Shown in pieces: positions 11,363-22,757 of a stretch of DNA of 64,000 nt; the first letter of the stretch is position 1, and each line of letters begins with the position of its first letter. The DNA lies in assembly GCF_014633365.1 (NCBI RefSeq), contig NC_068349.1, forward strand, positions 21,156,753 through 21,220,752, read 5' to 3'. Position numbers and translations under genes: made by a program. The stretch is from Diospyros lotus. Lineage: Eukaryota > Streptophyta > Magnoliopsida > Ericales > Ebenaceae. Under the pieces are notes generated by a model. It made no database searches. It saw nothing but the letters and a program-made list of their open reading frames with translations, and had not been told where the DNA came from.

Positions 11363-12500
11363 ATATAGGATTTAAAATTTATTAATAACTTTTATAAAGA
11401 TGGCCTCCAATATTAAATATTTATGAAAAAATGAGTGTAATACCTTTGTAAAAATAAGACCTAAATCTGATTTTAAGAAACCAAAAGTGAAGAGATTAAA
11501 TATAACAACATATGTTTAAAATGCAAACTTATCAAAGCTCAACAAAGTTAAACATGATGTACTTGTATTCATACATTCTATTTGCCCCCTTTCCCCTCCC
11601 CTAAATAGGGCTATGCATTTGAGCAAAAATTAGAGATTTTGTGTGCTTAAAAGCTTTCAATTTTTTGGTGAACCTTTCTTGCATTCTTTTCAAGAATCTT
11701 GCATTCTCATTGAGCTTTATTGGTAAATCCTTTTTGAGATAAAAAGAGTTTGAATTGCTTTTGAAAGATTCTCCATTTCCAACTCATTGTTTTTTAAAAG
11801 CATTCTCTTTTGAGATCAATATTGCCTCTATTTGACCTAGATCTTATATTCTACCAAGCTAGAAGGAGAAGATATAAGTGATGCTTCCTAGATCTACATT
11901 CCTTTGTTTCTCTTCTTGTAAATCATTGATCTTGAGAGGTGTAAGTTATTGTATTCTATTCTTATTCTCACCTTGTGTGTGAGGGAGTATTCGAACCTAT
12001 GAGCTAGGGAGTTGTTGAGGCAATAGAGGTTGACTAGCTCCTACTAAAGCTACGGGATTCTAAGGTTCTTGAGCATTCATTAAGTTAGAGGGATTATTTC
12101 CATAGTGAAACTCTCAAAGTGCGATTTGAAAAAAAGAGGACATCAGCTTGGTTGATAAGTCGAAGTGTCGAACCTTTGTATATTGGTTTGCATCTCTCTT
12201 CCATTTCTCTTTACATTACTATTGCTTTACATTTACTCTATCATTGTGCTTATGTGTTTCATATAAAGCAAAAACACACAAGTATATCGTGCTCATTGGG
12301 GTTAAATGTTTTTTTTAAAGTTAACAAAGTTCGCATTAAAACCCAATTAATCCCCCTCTTGGGTTGCTTCTGGTAAAAAAACCGCATTTCCCATATAAAT
12401 TCCACTTTCATTCTTTTAACTTCCCATACATACAACTCATTTTAGAGTTCTACAAAGAAAACTCCATATTGCAAGAATTACAAGATTGTCATTAGGAGAG
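11363..12500 (+). other. Noncoding DNA, possible old copia LTR (copy 1)
   Basis: No gene. The sequence CCCCCTCTTGGGTTGC at about 12353-12368 (CACCCCCCTCTTGGGTTGC in copy 2 at about 44676) resembles the terminal part of SIRE-type copia LTRs, but no TG...CA borders, primer site or target duplication could be fixed. Matched by 43684-44830. Confidence 0.3.
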
Positions 12501-12529
12501 ATTGGGCTTAATTCTTGTCGGACCACTTG

Positions 12530-12810
12530 GGTATTAATAAAACAGAAATGCCAAGCCCACAAAGTGGGCTCAAAAACTTCACCCACAACCTAATATGGCC
12601 ATACGATATATCTGCTAATCTAAGTGATACCTCTTTTTGTTAATGGTTACAGTGAAAATTGCGTAATAGTTATTCCCAGATTTAACAATACATCTTCACA
12701 CTATTAGTAATATAACATTGTGAGTTAGCGATATATCTACTAACTAATTTCATTGTGGGATCACGTTAGGTTGTTGGTGAAGTTTGTGGGCTTAGCATTA
12801 CCGTTAATAG
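12530..12810. repeat. Fold-back inverted repeat (copy 1)
   Basis: The stretch containing AATGCCAAGCCCACAAA and ACTTCACCCACAACCTAA recurs in inverse orientation about 200 bp further right (GGTTGTTGGTGAAGTTTGTG, TGGGCTTAGCATT). Arms are about 60-75 bp and about 80% similar, with a loop of about 130 bp. It could fold into a hairpin. It is shared with copy 2 (44863-45135). Confidence 0.55.
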
Positions 12811-13510
12811 AACCAACACATTCAAGTGAGCCCAAACCATATTTGGGCCATCCTCCACACAGTAGGAAAACCCACAACACACAAGGTATAATCTTGTCAG
12901 GCTTAACCTATGAAAACATCTTGTTAATTACCTATTATCTCCAGCATGAACTTGCAGATTTTGGGACATGGGTTGTTAACAATTTCATTTCTCGATATTG
13001 ATGACAATATGGTCGATTTTCTTACCCAAAAAGACAATGTGGTTGATTTCTACACGATAAAAGCACTGTGTGCGTGTCTTCTGCCAACAATTGTGCATAA
13101 ACAGATTACTGGTTTGCAAATTAACATAACTTTGAGTTTTCAATTTGATTGATTGTGTGGGAGAGTGAAGTCCAGTTTTCCTCTATAAACTCATCATTAT
13201 TTTCCTTTTAGCACGGTGATTATTAGTGACTATCTGGAGAACAAGGTGTGATTATCAATGGTTAATGTCAAAGAGAGGCCATTGTATTTAAAAGTTTATT
13301 GTGTGCTTGAATTCCCCTTGTGTTTTTTGTGATTTTAGTCCTTTGTCCACCCTACTTGTTGAAATTGTTTGAGTTTCATTTTGGCATGCATGTTTTAATT
13401 TGATTTTGATGGAAAATTAGCCCGTTATGAATCAGTTGAATAACTGTTTTCTATGTGAATAGTAGTAGTCTTCTATAGTGACATCAAGTTATAGGTTGGC
13501 AATTAGACTA

Positions 13511-14192
13511 CTAATTACATTTAAAGTTGTCAGATCTGTGTGTTGGCTATGAATGAAACATTCTTTCATGATAGCTCATTATGGGTCTCTTGGAATTTAT
13601 GTTTAAGATGTACTCCTGTATCATTTATTAATATTTTTTTAGTTATTTTTAAAGAATATGCAAATTTTTGAAGTCCTTGTGTTTTTGATGTTGCTTTCAT
13701 TTGTTCACTTTAGTTGATCATATTCTTTTGTATTTTTTTTTGGCAAGTATGGTATGCTTGTGTTTTTTTTCCTATGGCTTTGCATGTTTTCTTTTAGTTC
13801 TGGTGGCAAATTAGCCGGTCACACTTTGGCTGAATGGCTGTCATCTGTGTGAGTGTTCAGTAAGCTCACCTAAAGCAAGGCGTCAGTTGCTTTATTGGGT
13901 GAATGCAATCTTTGCATTGACTCCTAGGCTGTTGTCCACATTTTACTTAGGAAACTTTTTTGAATCTTTCCCTTTGCTAGATTTTATAGGACACCTAATT
14001 TTTTATGCTTCTATTTTTGGCTTTATTTTCTATGCACCTAGATTATAAAGGTTGTGCCCTAGATGACTTTAGCTTTCCATGATTGGTACCTTGCACTTTT
14101 CCATTCAAAGACGAACACTTTAATGCTAGACAATGCTTAAAAGGCAGATCAATTGTTGAATGTATGAGGTTGGTGAAAGGCGCTAGATCTCC
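13511..14192 (+). repeat. Tandem 0.68-kb unit, first copy
   Basis: Begins CTAATTACATTTAAAGTTG and repeats at 14193. It contains one of the recurring AATTAGCC...GCTGAATGGCT motifs (about 13810). Copy 2 has only one unit (45860-46530), whose start resembles this unit (GAATGAAACA) and whose later part resembles the second. Confidence 0.88.
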
Positions 14193-14868
14193 TAATTACA
14201 TTTAAAGTTGTCAGATCTGTGTGTTGGCTGTGAATTTTCAGTCTTTCATGATAGCTCATTACGTGTCTCTTGGAATTTATGTTTAAGATGTACTCCTGTA
14301 TCATTTATTAATATTTTTTTAGTTATTTTTAAAGAATATGCAAATTTTTGAAGTCCTTGTGTTTTTTATGTTGCTTTCATTTGTTCACTTTAGTTGATCT
14401 TTTGTATTTTCTTGGCAAGTATGGTATGCTCGTGTTTTTTTTCCTATGGCTTTGCATGTTTTCTTTTAGTTCTGGTGGCAAATTAGCCAATCACACTTTG
14501 GCTGAATGGCTGTCATCTGTTTGAGTGGTCAGTAAGCTCACCTAAAGCAAGGTGTCAGTTGCTTTATTGGGTGAATGCAATCTTTGCATTGACTCCTAGG
14601 CTGTTGTCCACATTTTACTTGGGAAACTTTTCTGAATCTTCATTCCCTTTGCTAGATTTTATAGGACACCTAATTTTTGATGCTTCTATTTTTGGCTTTA
14701 TTTTCTATGCACCTAGATTATAAAGGTTGTGCCCTAGATGACTTTAGCTTTCCATGATTGGTACCTTGCACTTTTCCATTCAAAGACGAACATTGTAATG
14801 CTAGACAATGCTTAAAAAAGCAGATCAATTGTTGAATGTATGAGGTTGGTGAAAGGCGCTAGATCTCC
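14193..14868 (+). repeat. Tandem 0.68-kb unit, second copy
   Basis: Head-to-tail duplicate of 13511-14192 with a few percent divergence. Diagnostic differences, such as the shorter T-run before GGCAAGTATGG, are shared with the single unit of copy 2. This fits loss of one unit in copy 2 by unequal recombination. Confidence 0.88.
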
Positions 14869-15781
14869 TTCAGAAAAGGGGTATCATTTTATTTTCTTCT
14901 AATTTTGAAGGTCTAAGCCATTGGATGCATGTTTAGATAAGAAAGAGAAATCATTAATATTAAAATTGTTAAAGAATACAAAAAACAAGAAAGAAGAAAA
15001 AGAGATGTTGGATTACCAACTTGATGTAGCACTAGGATGCATGAGGAAGAGAATAGAAGGGATGGGAATAAGATAAGAAAATTTGAATGCTAAATTGTTT
15101 GAAAACCAGAGTATGGGAATAGGAGATATGGAGTAAAAGAAATGACATACTTTTGGGATGGAAAGAGAAGACTAGGAATAGATGTAATACTCGATTTTCA
15201 CATATGATTTTCTTTATTTTACTGAATTGAAAATTCAAAGGAAAATGCAAGAAAAATGAATTTAGATAGAAATATATGTTTTAGTAGGTTTTGAAACCAA
15301 AATATAGAGGATTTGAAACTTAGGCTATAGGAAGCAAGTTCCAAAATGAAGAAATTGATTTTGAAACCTAAGCTTGGGGAAAGCCAGAATTTCTTGAGAG
15401 AGGTGCCCGTGTTTTCAAATTTGGAAATGTATGTTTCAGAACCTAGTGTTTAGGAGTTTTGAATTTTATAAAAGTAAAGAAAAATGATGGAATCTTGAGA
15501 AATGGACCACAGATTCAGAATCCTTGTGTCTAAATGAGTTTGTTGGAATATACCTCGATACACTTTGGAGAAGTGTGCACGAGTTTTGAGTTAGATATTG
15601 CATGGCATTCAAAATGAGGAAATTAACCTTAGAAGTTGGATGTGGCATATTTTGGCCAATATAATATTGGAAAAATATATGGAAAAGAAGAAGAGAGAAG
15701 GGCAAAAGGAAGATGTTGATAGTGGGAGAGAAAAAAGGAGAGAAGAGCATGAAAATATTATGGAAAAATGGATGAAAGTGT

Positions 15782-16105
15782 TGTTAGCTCCCAAGGACCT
15801 GACCAGTAATTCCTTCGATCAGCAAGTTGTTCGAAGGAGAAAAGAGGAAGGATAGGGAGAGAAATCAGGGAGAGAGAGAGAGAGAGAGAGAGTGAGAATA
15901 AGAGAGAGAATGTTGTAGAATTCTGTTAGAATAATTCCATAATCCCTCAGTGGAAGGAATCAGCTGTATATATAGCTGGATTCCTTCCCCATGTGCGGTA
16001 ACCACTTATAGCAGGGGAATGTACAACCTGCCCAAAACAGCAACAAACTTTGTACCTCCCCTTATAGCATATTCTACTAACTTGCTATTCCTGCTTCCTA
16101 TTACA
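15782..16105 (-). repeat. LTR of an unidentified element, private to copy 1
   Basis: TGTTAGCTCCCAAGG to CTTCCTATTACA, about 324 bp. It contains a GA microsatellite (about 15870-15890), a TATATATAG motif and paired GGAATCAGC/GCTGGATTCC arms. To its right a C-rich run (about 16119-16126) could be the minus-strand polypurine tract. It belongs to a different LTR family from the gypsy remnant that follows, so this junction joins two elements. In copy 2 the equivalent position continues with other DNA. Confidence 0.6.
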
Positions 16106-17481
16106 TTTAATTACTATATCCCCCCTCTTGTAGTTTTGGGTATGTCTTTAGGGCTCATTCGAATCTGGTGATAGCCAGCTTTTAGATCAAGTTTAGAAAA
16201 AATGGTTGCATTCCTTAATTCATATAGGAGGTCTTCAATTAGTGGAATTGGGTATTTGTCTTTGATGGTCATGGCGTTTAGCTGGCGATAATCTACATAG
16301 AAATGCCATGATCCATCCTTCTTATTTACTAGCAATACCGGGGATGCGCAAGGACTGTGGCTAGGTTGAATTAGGGACTGTTGTAACATTTCTTTGACTA
16401 TTTGCTCTATTTGTGTTTTTTGGGCTAGGGGGTATCGATAGGCTCGTGCATTAAAGGGTTCAAAACTGAGTTTCAAATTGATGGAATGGTCATGGGTTCT
16501 AGGAGGAGGTAGAGTTGTTGGCTCCCTAAAGAGATCCTCATATTCAAACAAAAGCATATGAAGTAGGTCGAGTTGATTTACCTCCCACTCTGCTTGAGAG
16601 GGGCTGCTGACCACCAACAAGAGTTCATTGTCTCTCCTTTGATCCTCTTCCCCTTCTTCCACTGCATGTATAGAGAAAAGTTGGGCCACCTGAGTTAATT
16701 TCTGCCTGAGCATCTTCTGTAAATGCTTTCCCGTGATCATTTGCACACTCTGATTTCCTTGCTGCCTACCAATGTCATTCCCTTCCCTTCTTTCTCAAAG
16801 GTCACCTCCATCTTGTTAGATTCAATGCAGATGGGGCTCACTTGCTTCATCCAATCTACCCTCAAGACCACATCACTTCCCTCTAGTTTTAATAACCTTA
16901 GCTCTGCCTTGAACTCTTCACCCTGCATCTCCCAACGGAAGTTGGCGCAAGTTGATTTGCGCATCACCTTACTTCCATTAGCCACTATTACTGAAAATGG
17001 TTGTGCTAATCAGTGAGCTCTTCAATCTCTTGGCAGTACCTTTGTCCAAAAAACTGTGGGTGCTCCCACTGTTAATGAGGATCATCAACATACTTTCTCC
17101 CACCTTCCCTTCCATCTTGATAATTTTGTTGTTGGCTAGTCCTCTCAAGGCATGCAGAGAAATCTCCCCATTGTCTTCTTCTCCTTCTTCAGGCACTTCC
17201 AACATGTCTTCCTCTTCTACATTTTCCTCCTCTCCTTCTAGTAGAAGCAATTGCTTCTTACATTGGTGCTCGGGGAAATATCTTTCCCCACATTTGAAAC
17301 AAAGATTAGTCTGCCTCCTCTGTTCTATCAATCTATCCCCTTGAGTTTTAGGGCTTGGAAGTGGTAAGGTCCTCATCCCTTGCACTCCTTTCCAAGTCTC
17401 CCTTCCTTGAATCTTTCCAACGGGAGTTAACCCATTTTGTGTTCCTCCCCTGTTCATAAATCGTTGCTTCTTCATGAGTGC
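16106..17481 (-). pseudogene. Truncated Ty3/gypsy chromovirus, copy 1
   Basis: Minus-strand remnants, in element order: zinc knuckle CFKCGERYFPEHQC (about 17250-17290), protease with NSGSTHSFLDKG instead of DSG (Asn codon 17071-17073), linker, and the start of RT (PSHSPCASPVLLVNKKDGSW, then [16 protein letters not shown] and SKLDLKAGYHQIRM) ending at about 16135. The rest of RT, RNase H, integrase and the 3' LTR are gone, as are the gag N-terminus and primer site. It aligns with the fuller copy at 52190-54240 and shares its protease change, so the element was already defective before the segmental duplication. Confidence 0.9.
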
Positions 17482-17645
17482 TTCTTCGAGTGAGATCAGT
17501 TTGTATTTATATTGATCTCACCAGCCAAGTAGACAATTTGAATAGTTCCCGCCAAAATTCTATACAATCGGTAACTACCATGTGCCACGGCTACTACTAC
17601 CTTCCCGTCTCTTTTATTTAGTAAGAACATATTAGGCACATGACA
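17482..17645 (-). repeat. Gypsy 5' LTR fragment, copy 1
   Basis: Last 160 bp or so of the LTR also found complete at 54109-54397, ending CACATGACA. The deletion junction with gag lies at 17481-17484. Confidence 0.88.
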
Positions 17646-17757
17646 AAATCTTGGAATGCTTATCAGTTTTATCTTGATCATTCTATATCTTGGTCTGAAA
17701 AGTATTCCAGCCTTATTTTGATACAAGCTTGTCTTGCTCATTTTAACAAATACTACC
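17646..17757. mobile_element. Right end of Harbinger MITE, copy 1
   Basis: Ends TTAACAAATACTACC followed by TAA. Same terminal repeat and flank as the copy 2 MITE (end 54509). The left end of this MITE was lost in the copy 1 deletion. Confidence 0.7.
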
Positions 17758-18388
17758 TAAGTATATAACAATTAATAATTAAATCTATGATCTAAAAATA
17801 AAAAATAAAAATTCATTATATAATTTATAATATTATTCTTTTACGTTTATTGTGTTTCCAAAAAAAACAATATATAAATATATCTACATGTATAAACATG
17901 TAAAAAAGTAAAGAGACACAAAGAATTATTTAGGAATTGCCGCCACTAAATTAATGAAAAACTAATTTATATACAATGGTTCCTCATTTAAGAGGATAGA
18001 TGAGGTATTTATCCTCAAAAGTTTTATATATGTCGTATTAATCAAGTCTCGAGGTCTTTTTTTATGAAAATCTTGGCTCTTCCATTCCATGAATCCTTCA
18101 CCCGCTAGGATTCTTATACGCATCGAACTGACATCCAACTTGAATGTCAAACTACAAGTATTATTCACTGTATTAGTTCACCAATTCAAGTTCATTTCTC
18201 TATCACTGGTATCCAGTTAATATCCCTAGGTGTATGCTTGGAAGAATGCTAGAGCATAGGACAAAATGTTACATAATGGAACAGAATGTAAGGGTACAAG
18301 AGGTAACGTAAACTTTGTTATCCTCCCATTGTTTGGGAAGAATGAAGCACAACACATGTAATATATTACTCTGTTTGGATGAAGAATG

Positions 18389-18784
18389 TGTCATGATCCT
18401 AGGGTTACCCTAGGATCAGTTTGGGAATCGGAAGAATCCGATTCAGCTAAAGCCAAGAACAGAAGGAGATTAAGGAGGAAATTGGGAGAATGAGGGAGAG
18501 ATTAGAAGAAGTGTTAGGGGGATTAGAAGAACAGGAAAGAGGGAGATGAAGATCAAGAAAGGGGAGAGAATTTGGAAGAGAAGGAAAACAGATTTCAATT
18601 CATTAATTTCTTGGATAAGGAAACAAACCATTATAGCAACCTTTTATAGGCATATTTGCCTTCTAACAGCCTAGCACATGCTCCCATGTGCTTCTAACCA
18701 CTTGCTAAAATATTTAAAATATCTTCTAACAACTATTATCAACCTATTACTATATTGCCCTCTATAGATTCTTGGGTCATGATA
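18389..18784 (-). repeat. LTR, same family as 52264-52647
   Basis: TGTCATGATCCTAGGG to GGGTCATGATA (the terminal CA has become TA). The reverse complement matches the solo LTR at 52264-52647, including GGTTAGAAGCACATGGG and a TATA box (CCTATAAAAGG). Copy 2 has the uninterrupted host sequence at about 55200. Just to the right, ATTATCCCCTCCCTGAG is a polypurine tract on the minus strand, so internal sequence once followed; no second LTR is visible. Confidence 0.72.
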
Positions 18785-19746
18785 ATTATCCCCTCCCTGA
18801 GAGAGTTCTTGTCCCCAAGAACTTACAACAACTTAGCCATTGCTCCTCAACCAATACCAACTCTCTCTAGCTTGGTTGTTCTTTCTTTTATCATTCCCCT
18901 TCTAGGCTGCTTCTTCTTTGTTCTTGGATACTCCTCAGCTGAAACAATAATGATAATCAGTGCAATCAAAGCTGCATCTTCCTCCAAGGAGTGGCATACC
19001 ATTTCCCATGGGTTGGTGATAGCTACCAAATTAAGATAGCTTGTACCCATAGATTGAGGATCCATTATGATGCCAAATCTAGTCAATGTATCCTCATCTA
19101 GTGCCTTCATTGAATTTAGCTATTTCTGGTCACAGGCAACAGCTGAAAGTTGCAGTCCTTCAGCCTTCAATTGATGTTGCTCCTCAACCTCAAAATTTAC
19201 AGCAACATTGTGGCACATTTTAGGATCAGTTCTACACACCTTCACAACATTGGAAGATATTTCAGCTACATGCACTTCTCCTTCAAAAGGATTCCTGGCA
19301 TGACCTCTGTACATGTTGGCAGGGCTTTGCTCAACTATCTCTGATTCTCTAGGCGCTATATGCCACTATATTATTATTAGCATATCTCTGTTTAGTTTTG
19401 TTAACTTTATTTCACACATTGCTGCATATCATGTCTTTAATTGCATAATTTTACTGTAACCGTGTAAAATGGGACTAGTAGAGATGCAAATGAGTGGACC
19501 CATAGACAGTTGAAAGGACACTGTAACACCATTTGCACTCTCTTATCTATGTTACCATTTTCGTGCTAATACCATAGTTGTAGTACTTATATTTGTTTAA
19601 ACACCATTATAGTAGTATGCATTCTTCCATGTAGCATGATTGACTACACTCTCTCCTAGTAGACTTAGAATACCTTATATTCACTAGTCCACAAGACTCA
19701 CCCATTATTTACTATTTTTCATGATGATTTTGATACTGATCTTGCA
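18785..19746 (-). other. Possible 3' internal remnant of the LTR element, then gene upstream DNA
   Basis: Next to the LTR, the minus strand encodes LGDKNSLREG, resembling the C-terminal tail seen in plant gypsy polyproteins (LEDK...EGG). Further minus-strand frames (18847-19110 and 19120-19314) are open but unrecognised. From about 19340 to 19746 there is AT-rich DNA that probably holds the promoter or 5' leader of the RHON1-like gene; I cannot place a start site. Confidence 0.4.
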
Positions 19747-19834
19747 GATCCTCTGGTTGTTCTGCTGCTTTTATCTATTCAACAAGAAATTCAAAATTGC
19801 CACTGAGTCTCAGTGATTGCCCAGACCCAAGGAA

Positions 19835-19874
19835 ATGTCTCCAACAATCCATTTTGTCCCGCAAAACGTTCCAG
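19835..19874 (+). CDS. RHON1: RHON1/BP-73-like Rho-N protein, exon 1
   Basis: Short first coding exon: ATG at 19835, 13 codons (MSPTIHFVPQNVP) and one base, followed by the donor G|GTACAC. Joined to exon 2 at the TTACAG acceptor (24600), it gives an in-frame junction reading NVPGYGP, a motif I recall from plant RHON1/BP-73 N-termini. The whole protein is 363 residues, close to the size of the family (about 375-400). The upstream AG at 19746 suggests a further 5' leader exon. Intron 1 is 4726 bp and is inflated by the tandem duplication, two hAT elements and a LINE. Confidence 0.8.
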
Positions 19875-20355
19875 GTACACCCTAGATGCAATCTTCTAGT
19901 TTGAGCTTTTGCCCAGATTTTCATTGTTCAACCATTTGATTGCATCTCGTCAGTTTTATTCTTCTCATTCATTGCTAACTTTCTCTCTTCAGTTTTTCTC
20001 TAAGAAATTCTCTACCTTTTGGGAATATTGAATGTGGAATTTGTTTGCTTCCATTTTTGGGTTTTACCTAGCATGTTGTTCTATTCTTCTGAATGCAAGA
20101 GAATTTAACCTTTTCTTCTAGGGTTCTTATATTGTTTCGAAGATTATGAATTGGGTTTCTTGATGAATTATATTTTGTGGTTTGGAGTTGTATACCTGTA
20201 AGTTTGCACACCCAGTATTGTTTGTGCATGTACTTGCTCATATATGTTTTTAGACAAGCATGGTGGTGTAAATAAATTTTATCGGTTTGACTTCAAAGTT
20301 GTGTTGCAAAACATTTCGGTCTCAGAGCTTTGCCTGTTGGTAGTGTGTTCTAGGT

Positions 20356-21084
20356 CAGTGTTATTAAAGGCCTAAGGCGCAAAAGGGTGTTGGAGGCTAA
20401 GGCGCAAGACACAAGGCGAGGCGTGCCCTTAATGGAACTAGGCGTATGCTAACTAAAAAAATTGAAAAATATATATTCCAATTGGAGAATAAGTATAAAA
20501 TAAGTCTCAACTCTTAATAACATATTCACAAGCATGTTATCAAGGAAAATTAAAAAATTCCACATATATTAATGAAAAAAACAATAAAAAATGCCAAACA
20601 ATGCAATTTAAAAGTCTTTAAGTCAACTTAAATTAAATCTTAAACAATTTATAGGTTTTAAATTTTAATTAAGATTAACTAATTATGTATTTTAAATAAT
20701 CTAAAAATCATCCTCATCAGTAAGATCAAATATTTCTGTATTTTCATCATTAGAAGCATCATCTCTAATATCCTCTTCTTCCACATCGTCTCCCTCTCCA
20801 TCTTCATCAAGTTCAAATTCAATTGGAGCATTTAAAGTAGTAGCCTTTTTACTCATTGTCAAATTTGTAGTTGAAGCAATAAATATAAACCCTAAACACT
20901 AAAAAGTTTAATAAAGTAATAAACAGTAAAATAGAAACCCTAAAAAGCAGTTAAAAAAGTCTAAGCGCACCTAAGCCCAAGGCGCCTTGGACCTAGGCGC
21001 ATTTGGGCACACCTTGTTGGTATGCGCCCACCTGGAAGCATTCCAAGCACCGAAGAGCGCCTAGGCACGCCTTTAATAACACTG
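20356..21084. mobile_element. hAT-family element A in RHON1 intron
   Basis: 729 bp with terminal repeats CAGTGTTATTAAAGGC / GCCTTTAATAACACTG and 8-bp flanks TTCTAGGT (20348-20355) and TTCCAAGT (21085-21092), 6 of 8 matching. Subterminal regions are packed with AAGGCGC/GCGCCT motifs, typical of hAT transposase binding arrays. It is non-autonomous; a short acidic ORF remains (20701-20856). Confidence 0.85.
20701..20856 (-). pseudogene. 51-residue acidic ORF in hAT element A
   Basis: Minus-strand ORF, ATG at 20854-20856 and TAG at 20701-20703. It starts MSKKATTLNAPIEFELDEDG and is extremely acidic (Glu/Asp-rich) to its end LTDEDDF. It resembles the acidic C-terminal tails of plant hAT transposases, so it is probably the last remnant of a deleted transposase exon. 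No domain can be assigned from so short a piece. Confidence 0.5.
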
Positions 21085-21198
21085 TTCCAAGTTACAAATT
21101 TTGTGGTGTGCGCCATATGTTTGGTGAAATACCTTAGAGGATATGTATTTTCAATGGGAAGTTGTAACTCTCTATGGAATATTTAATAAATGGTAATG

Positions 21199-21834
21199 AA
21201 TGCCAAAATTTTGCCAAATTATTTATAGAGCACGACGTTAAGGGTCACCAAAGAGTTGAAAGTTGGACTAACGCTTGCAAGAGAAGGATTAGGACTGCTC
21301 GAAGCTCCTGGAATCCACGTCCAAAGCTCAAGTTAGTAATGGATTTGATAGAAAATAATTGATAGGAAAAGGTGAAAGTGCGAGAGTAATTGAGAGATTT
21401 GATCTTGAGATGAATATATGAGAGATCAGATATGAATGGTGAGATCTTAGAAGATTCCAAGATGTCATTTGTAGGTCCAAGAGGCCTTTATTTATAGACT
21501 GAGAAGTCTTTGTCTTGCTTGGATTCAGAAGTATGATCAGCTTGTGGTTGGATTGATCTTGTTTCCTTGATAGGGCTTATGTTTTAATCAGATATGATTC
21601 CCCCCTCCTTTGCGTGTGCGAGTGCACGATGATATGGGGCTTATCTTGATTGAATAATATAGATAATCATAATCTTGTTTGAATCTGGCTTCATTTAGGT
21701 ATAAAATTTGTTGGATAATATCCCATGGCATAATTATACACTAAGATTAACTGTATTGCCACATAGGCCACCGACCGGGCTTGACTAGGATTGTGGGCCT
21801 TGAACATGTGTCGAGTGACTTATACTTTTGGACT
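21199..21834. other. Spacer between the tandem units
   Basis: 636 bp of intron sequence with no counterpart in either unit and no recognised gene. Short frames at 21174-21362 (plus) and 21245-21460 (minus) overlap here and look random. Confidence 0.5.
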
Positions 21835-21925
21835 TCAGATCCTCTGGTTGTTCTACTGCTTCTTTGTGCTCAACAAGAAATGCAAAGCTGCCGTTGAGTC
21901 TCAGTGATTGCCTGAACCCAAGCAA

Positions 21926-21964
21926 ATGTCTCCAGCAATCCATTTCGTCATGCAAAACGTTCCA
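21926..21964 (+). pseudogene. Duplicated RHON1 exon 1, frame-breaking donor change
   Basis: It matches exon 1 (MSPAIHFVMQNVP) but the exon end is CCA|GTACAC instead of CCAG|GTACAC: one G is missing. Splicing from the remaining GT to 24601 puts exon 2 out of frame and meets a stop after about 40 codons. It is therefore a pseudo-exon within the intron, or an alternative exon yielding no Rho-N protein. Confidence 0.82.
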
Positions 21965-22757
21965 GTACACTTACATGCAGTCTTCTTGTTTGAGCTTCAA
22001 CCCAGATTTTTAATGCTCAGCCATTCGATTGCATCTTGTAGATTTTATGCTTCTGACTCTTTACTAACTTTCTCTCTTCAGTTTGTCTCTAACAAATTCT
22101 CTACCCACTGGGAATTATTGGATATGGAATCCGTTTGCTTCCATTTGTGGGTTTTACACTAAGCTTATATCTTTAATTTTTGCATGTTCTGTTCTTCTCG
22201 GTGCAAGAGAATTTAACCTTTTCTTCTAGAGCTCTTACATTGTTTCGAAGATTATGAAGTGGGTTTTTGATGGATTATATTTTGTGGTGGAACTATATAC
22301 CTGTAAGTGTGCACACCTGGTATCATTTGTGCATGTACTTGCTTGTATATGTTTGTAGCCACACACAATGGTGTAAATAAATTTCATTAGTGTGCCTACT
22401 AAGTTGTGTTGCAGAACATTTTGGTCTCAAAGAGCTTTGCTGGTAGTGTATTCCAGGCAGTGTTCTAAAACGTGCTAGGCGCTAATCGGGCGCCAAGCTG
22501 GGGCCTAACGCCTAGGCGGGGTTAGGAAAACTGTTGATTTTTTTTTTATTTTTTTTTAACTTTGTGATGTAACTTGATGTTATTTTCAATTAAATCAAAG
22601 TTGAAAGTGGCATGAAAATATATATGTATCTAACATATATATATTAGATATATATATCTAACATATAAATAGAAAAGAAAATATATATATCTAATATATA
22701 TATATATATCTAACTTATAAATAGCAATAGAAAAATATATATATCTAATGTATTTAA

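Larger units (their letters stand above)
1..15781 (+). repeat. Segmental duplication, copy 1 (main block)
   Basis: From its first base the window matches 35474-47629 in the same order and orientation. In the stretches compared by eye (around 2.64-3.01 kb and 13.15-13.5 kb) the copies differ by roughly 3-4% in substitutions. Copy 1 has a private nested copia insertion (4859-11357) and an extra 0.68-kb tandem unit (13511-14192). Copy 2 has a private MULE-like insertion, a solo LTR and a MITE. The left edge of copy 1 lies outside the window. The block ends where a foreign LTR starts at about 15782. Confidence 0.93.
17482..18388 (+). repeat. Segmental duplication, copy 1 (right block)
   Basis: It matches about 54233-55200: gypsy LTR remnant, Harbinger MITE right end, then AT-rich host DNA up to the shared GAAGAATG. 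At 18389 a foreign LTR begins in copy 1, while copy 2 continues with different host sequence. This shows the duplication originally ran past the gypsy element. Confidence 0.88.
19747..21198 (+). repeat. Intragenic tandem duplication, unit 1 (RHON1 5' part)
   Basis: Starts after a splice-acceptor-like CTTGCAG with ATCCTCTGGTTGTTC and matches 21835-23965. It includes the leader, exon 1 and part of intron 1, and is interrupted by the hAT element at 20356-21084. Confidence 0.9.

Noticed and set aside
15032..15855. Several overlapping frames of 61-94 codons on both strands
   Set aside because: Low-complexity A/G-rich or T/C-rich translations, broken by indels in the matching region of copy 2; not conserved as coding.
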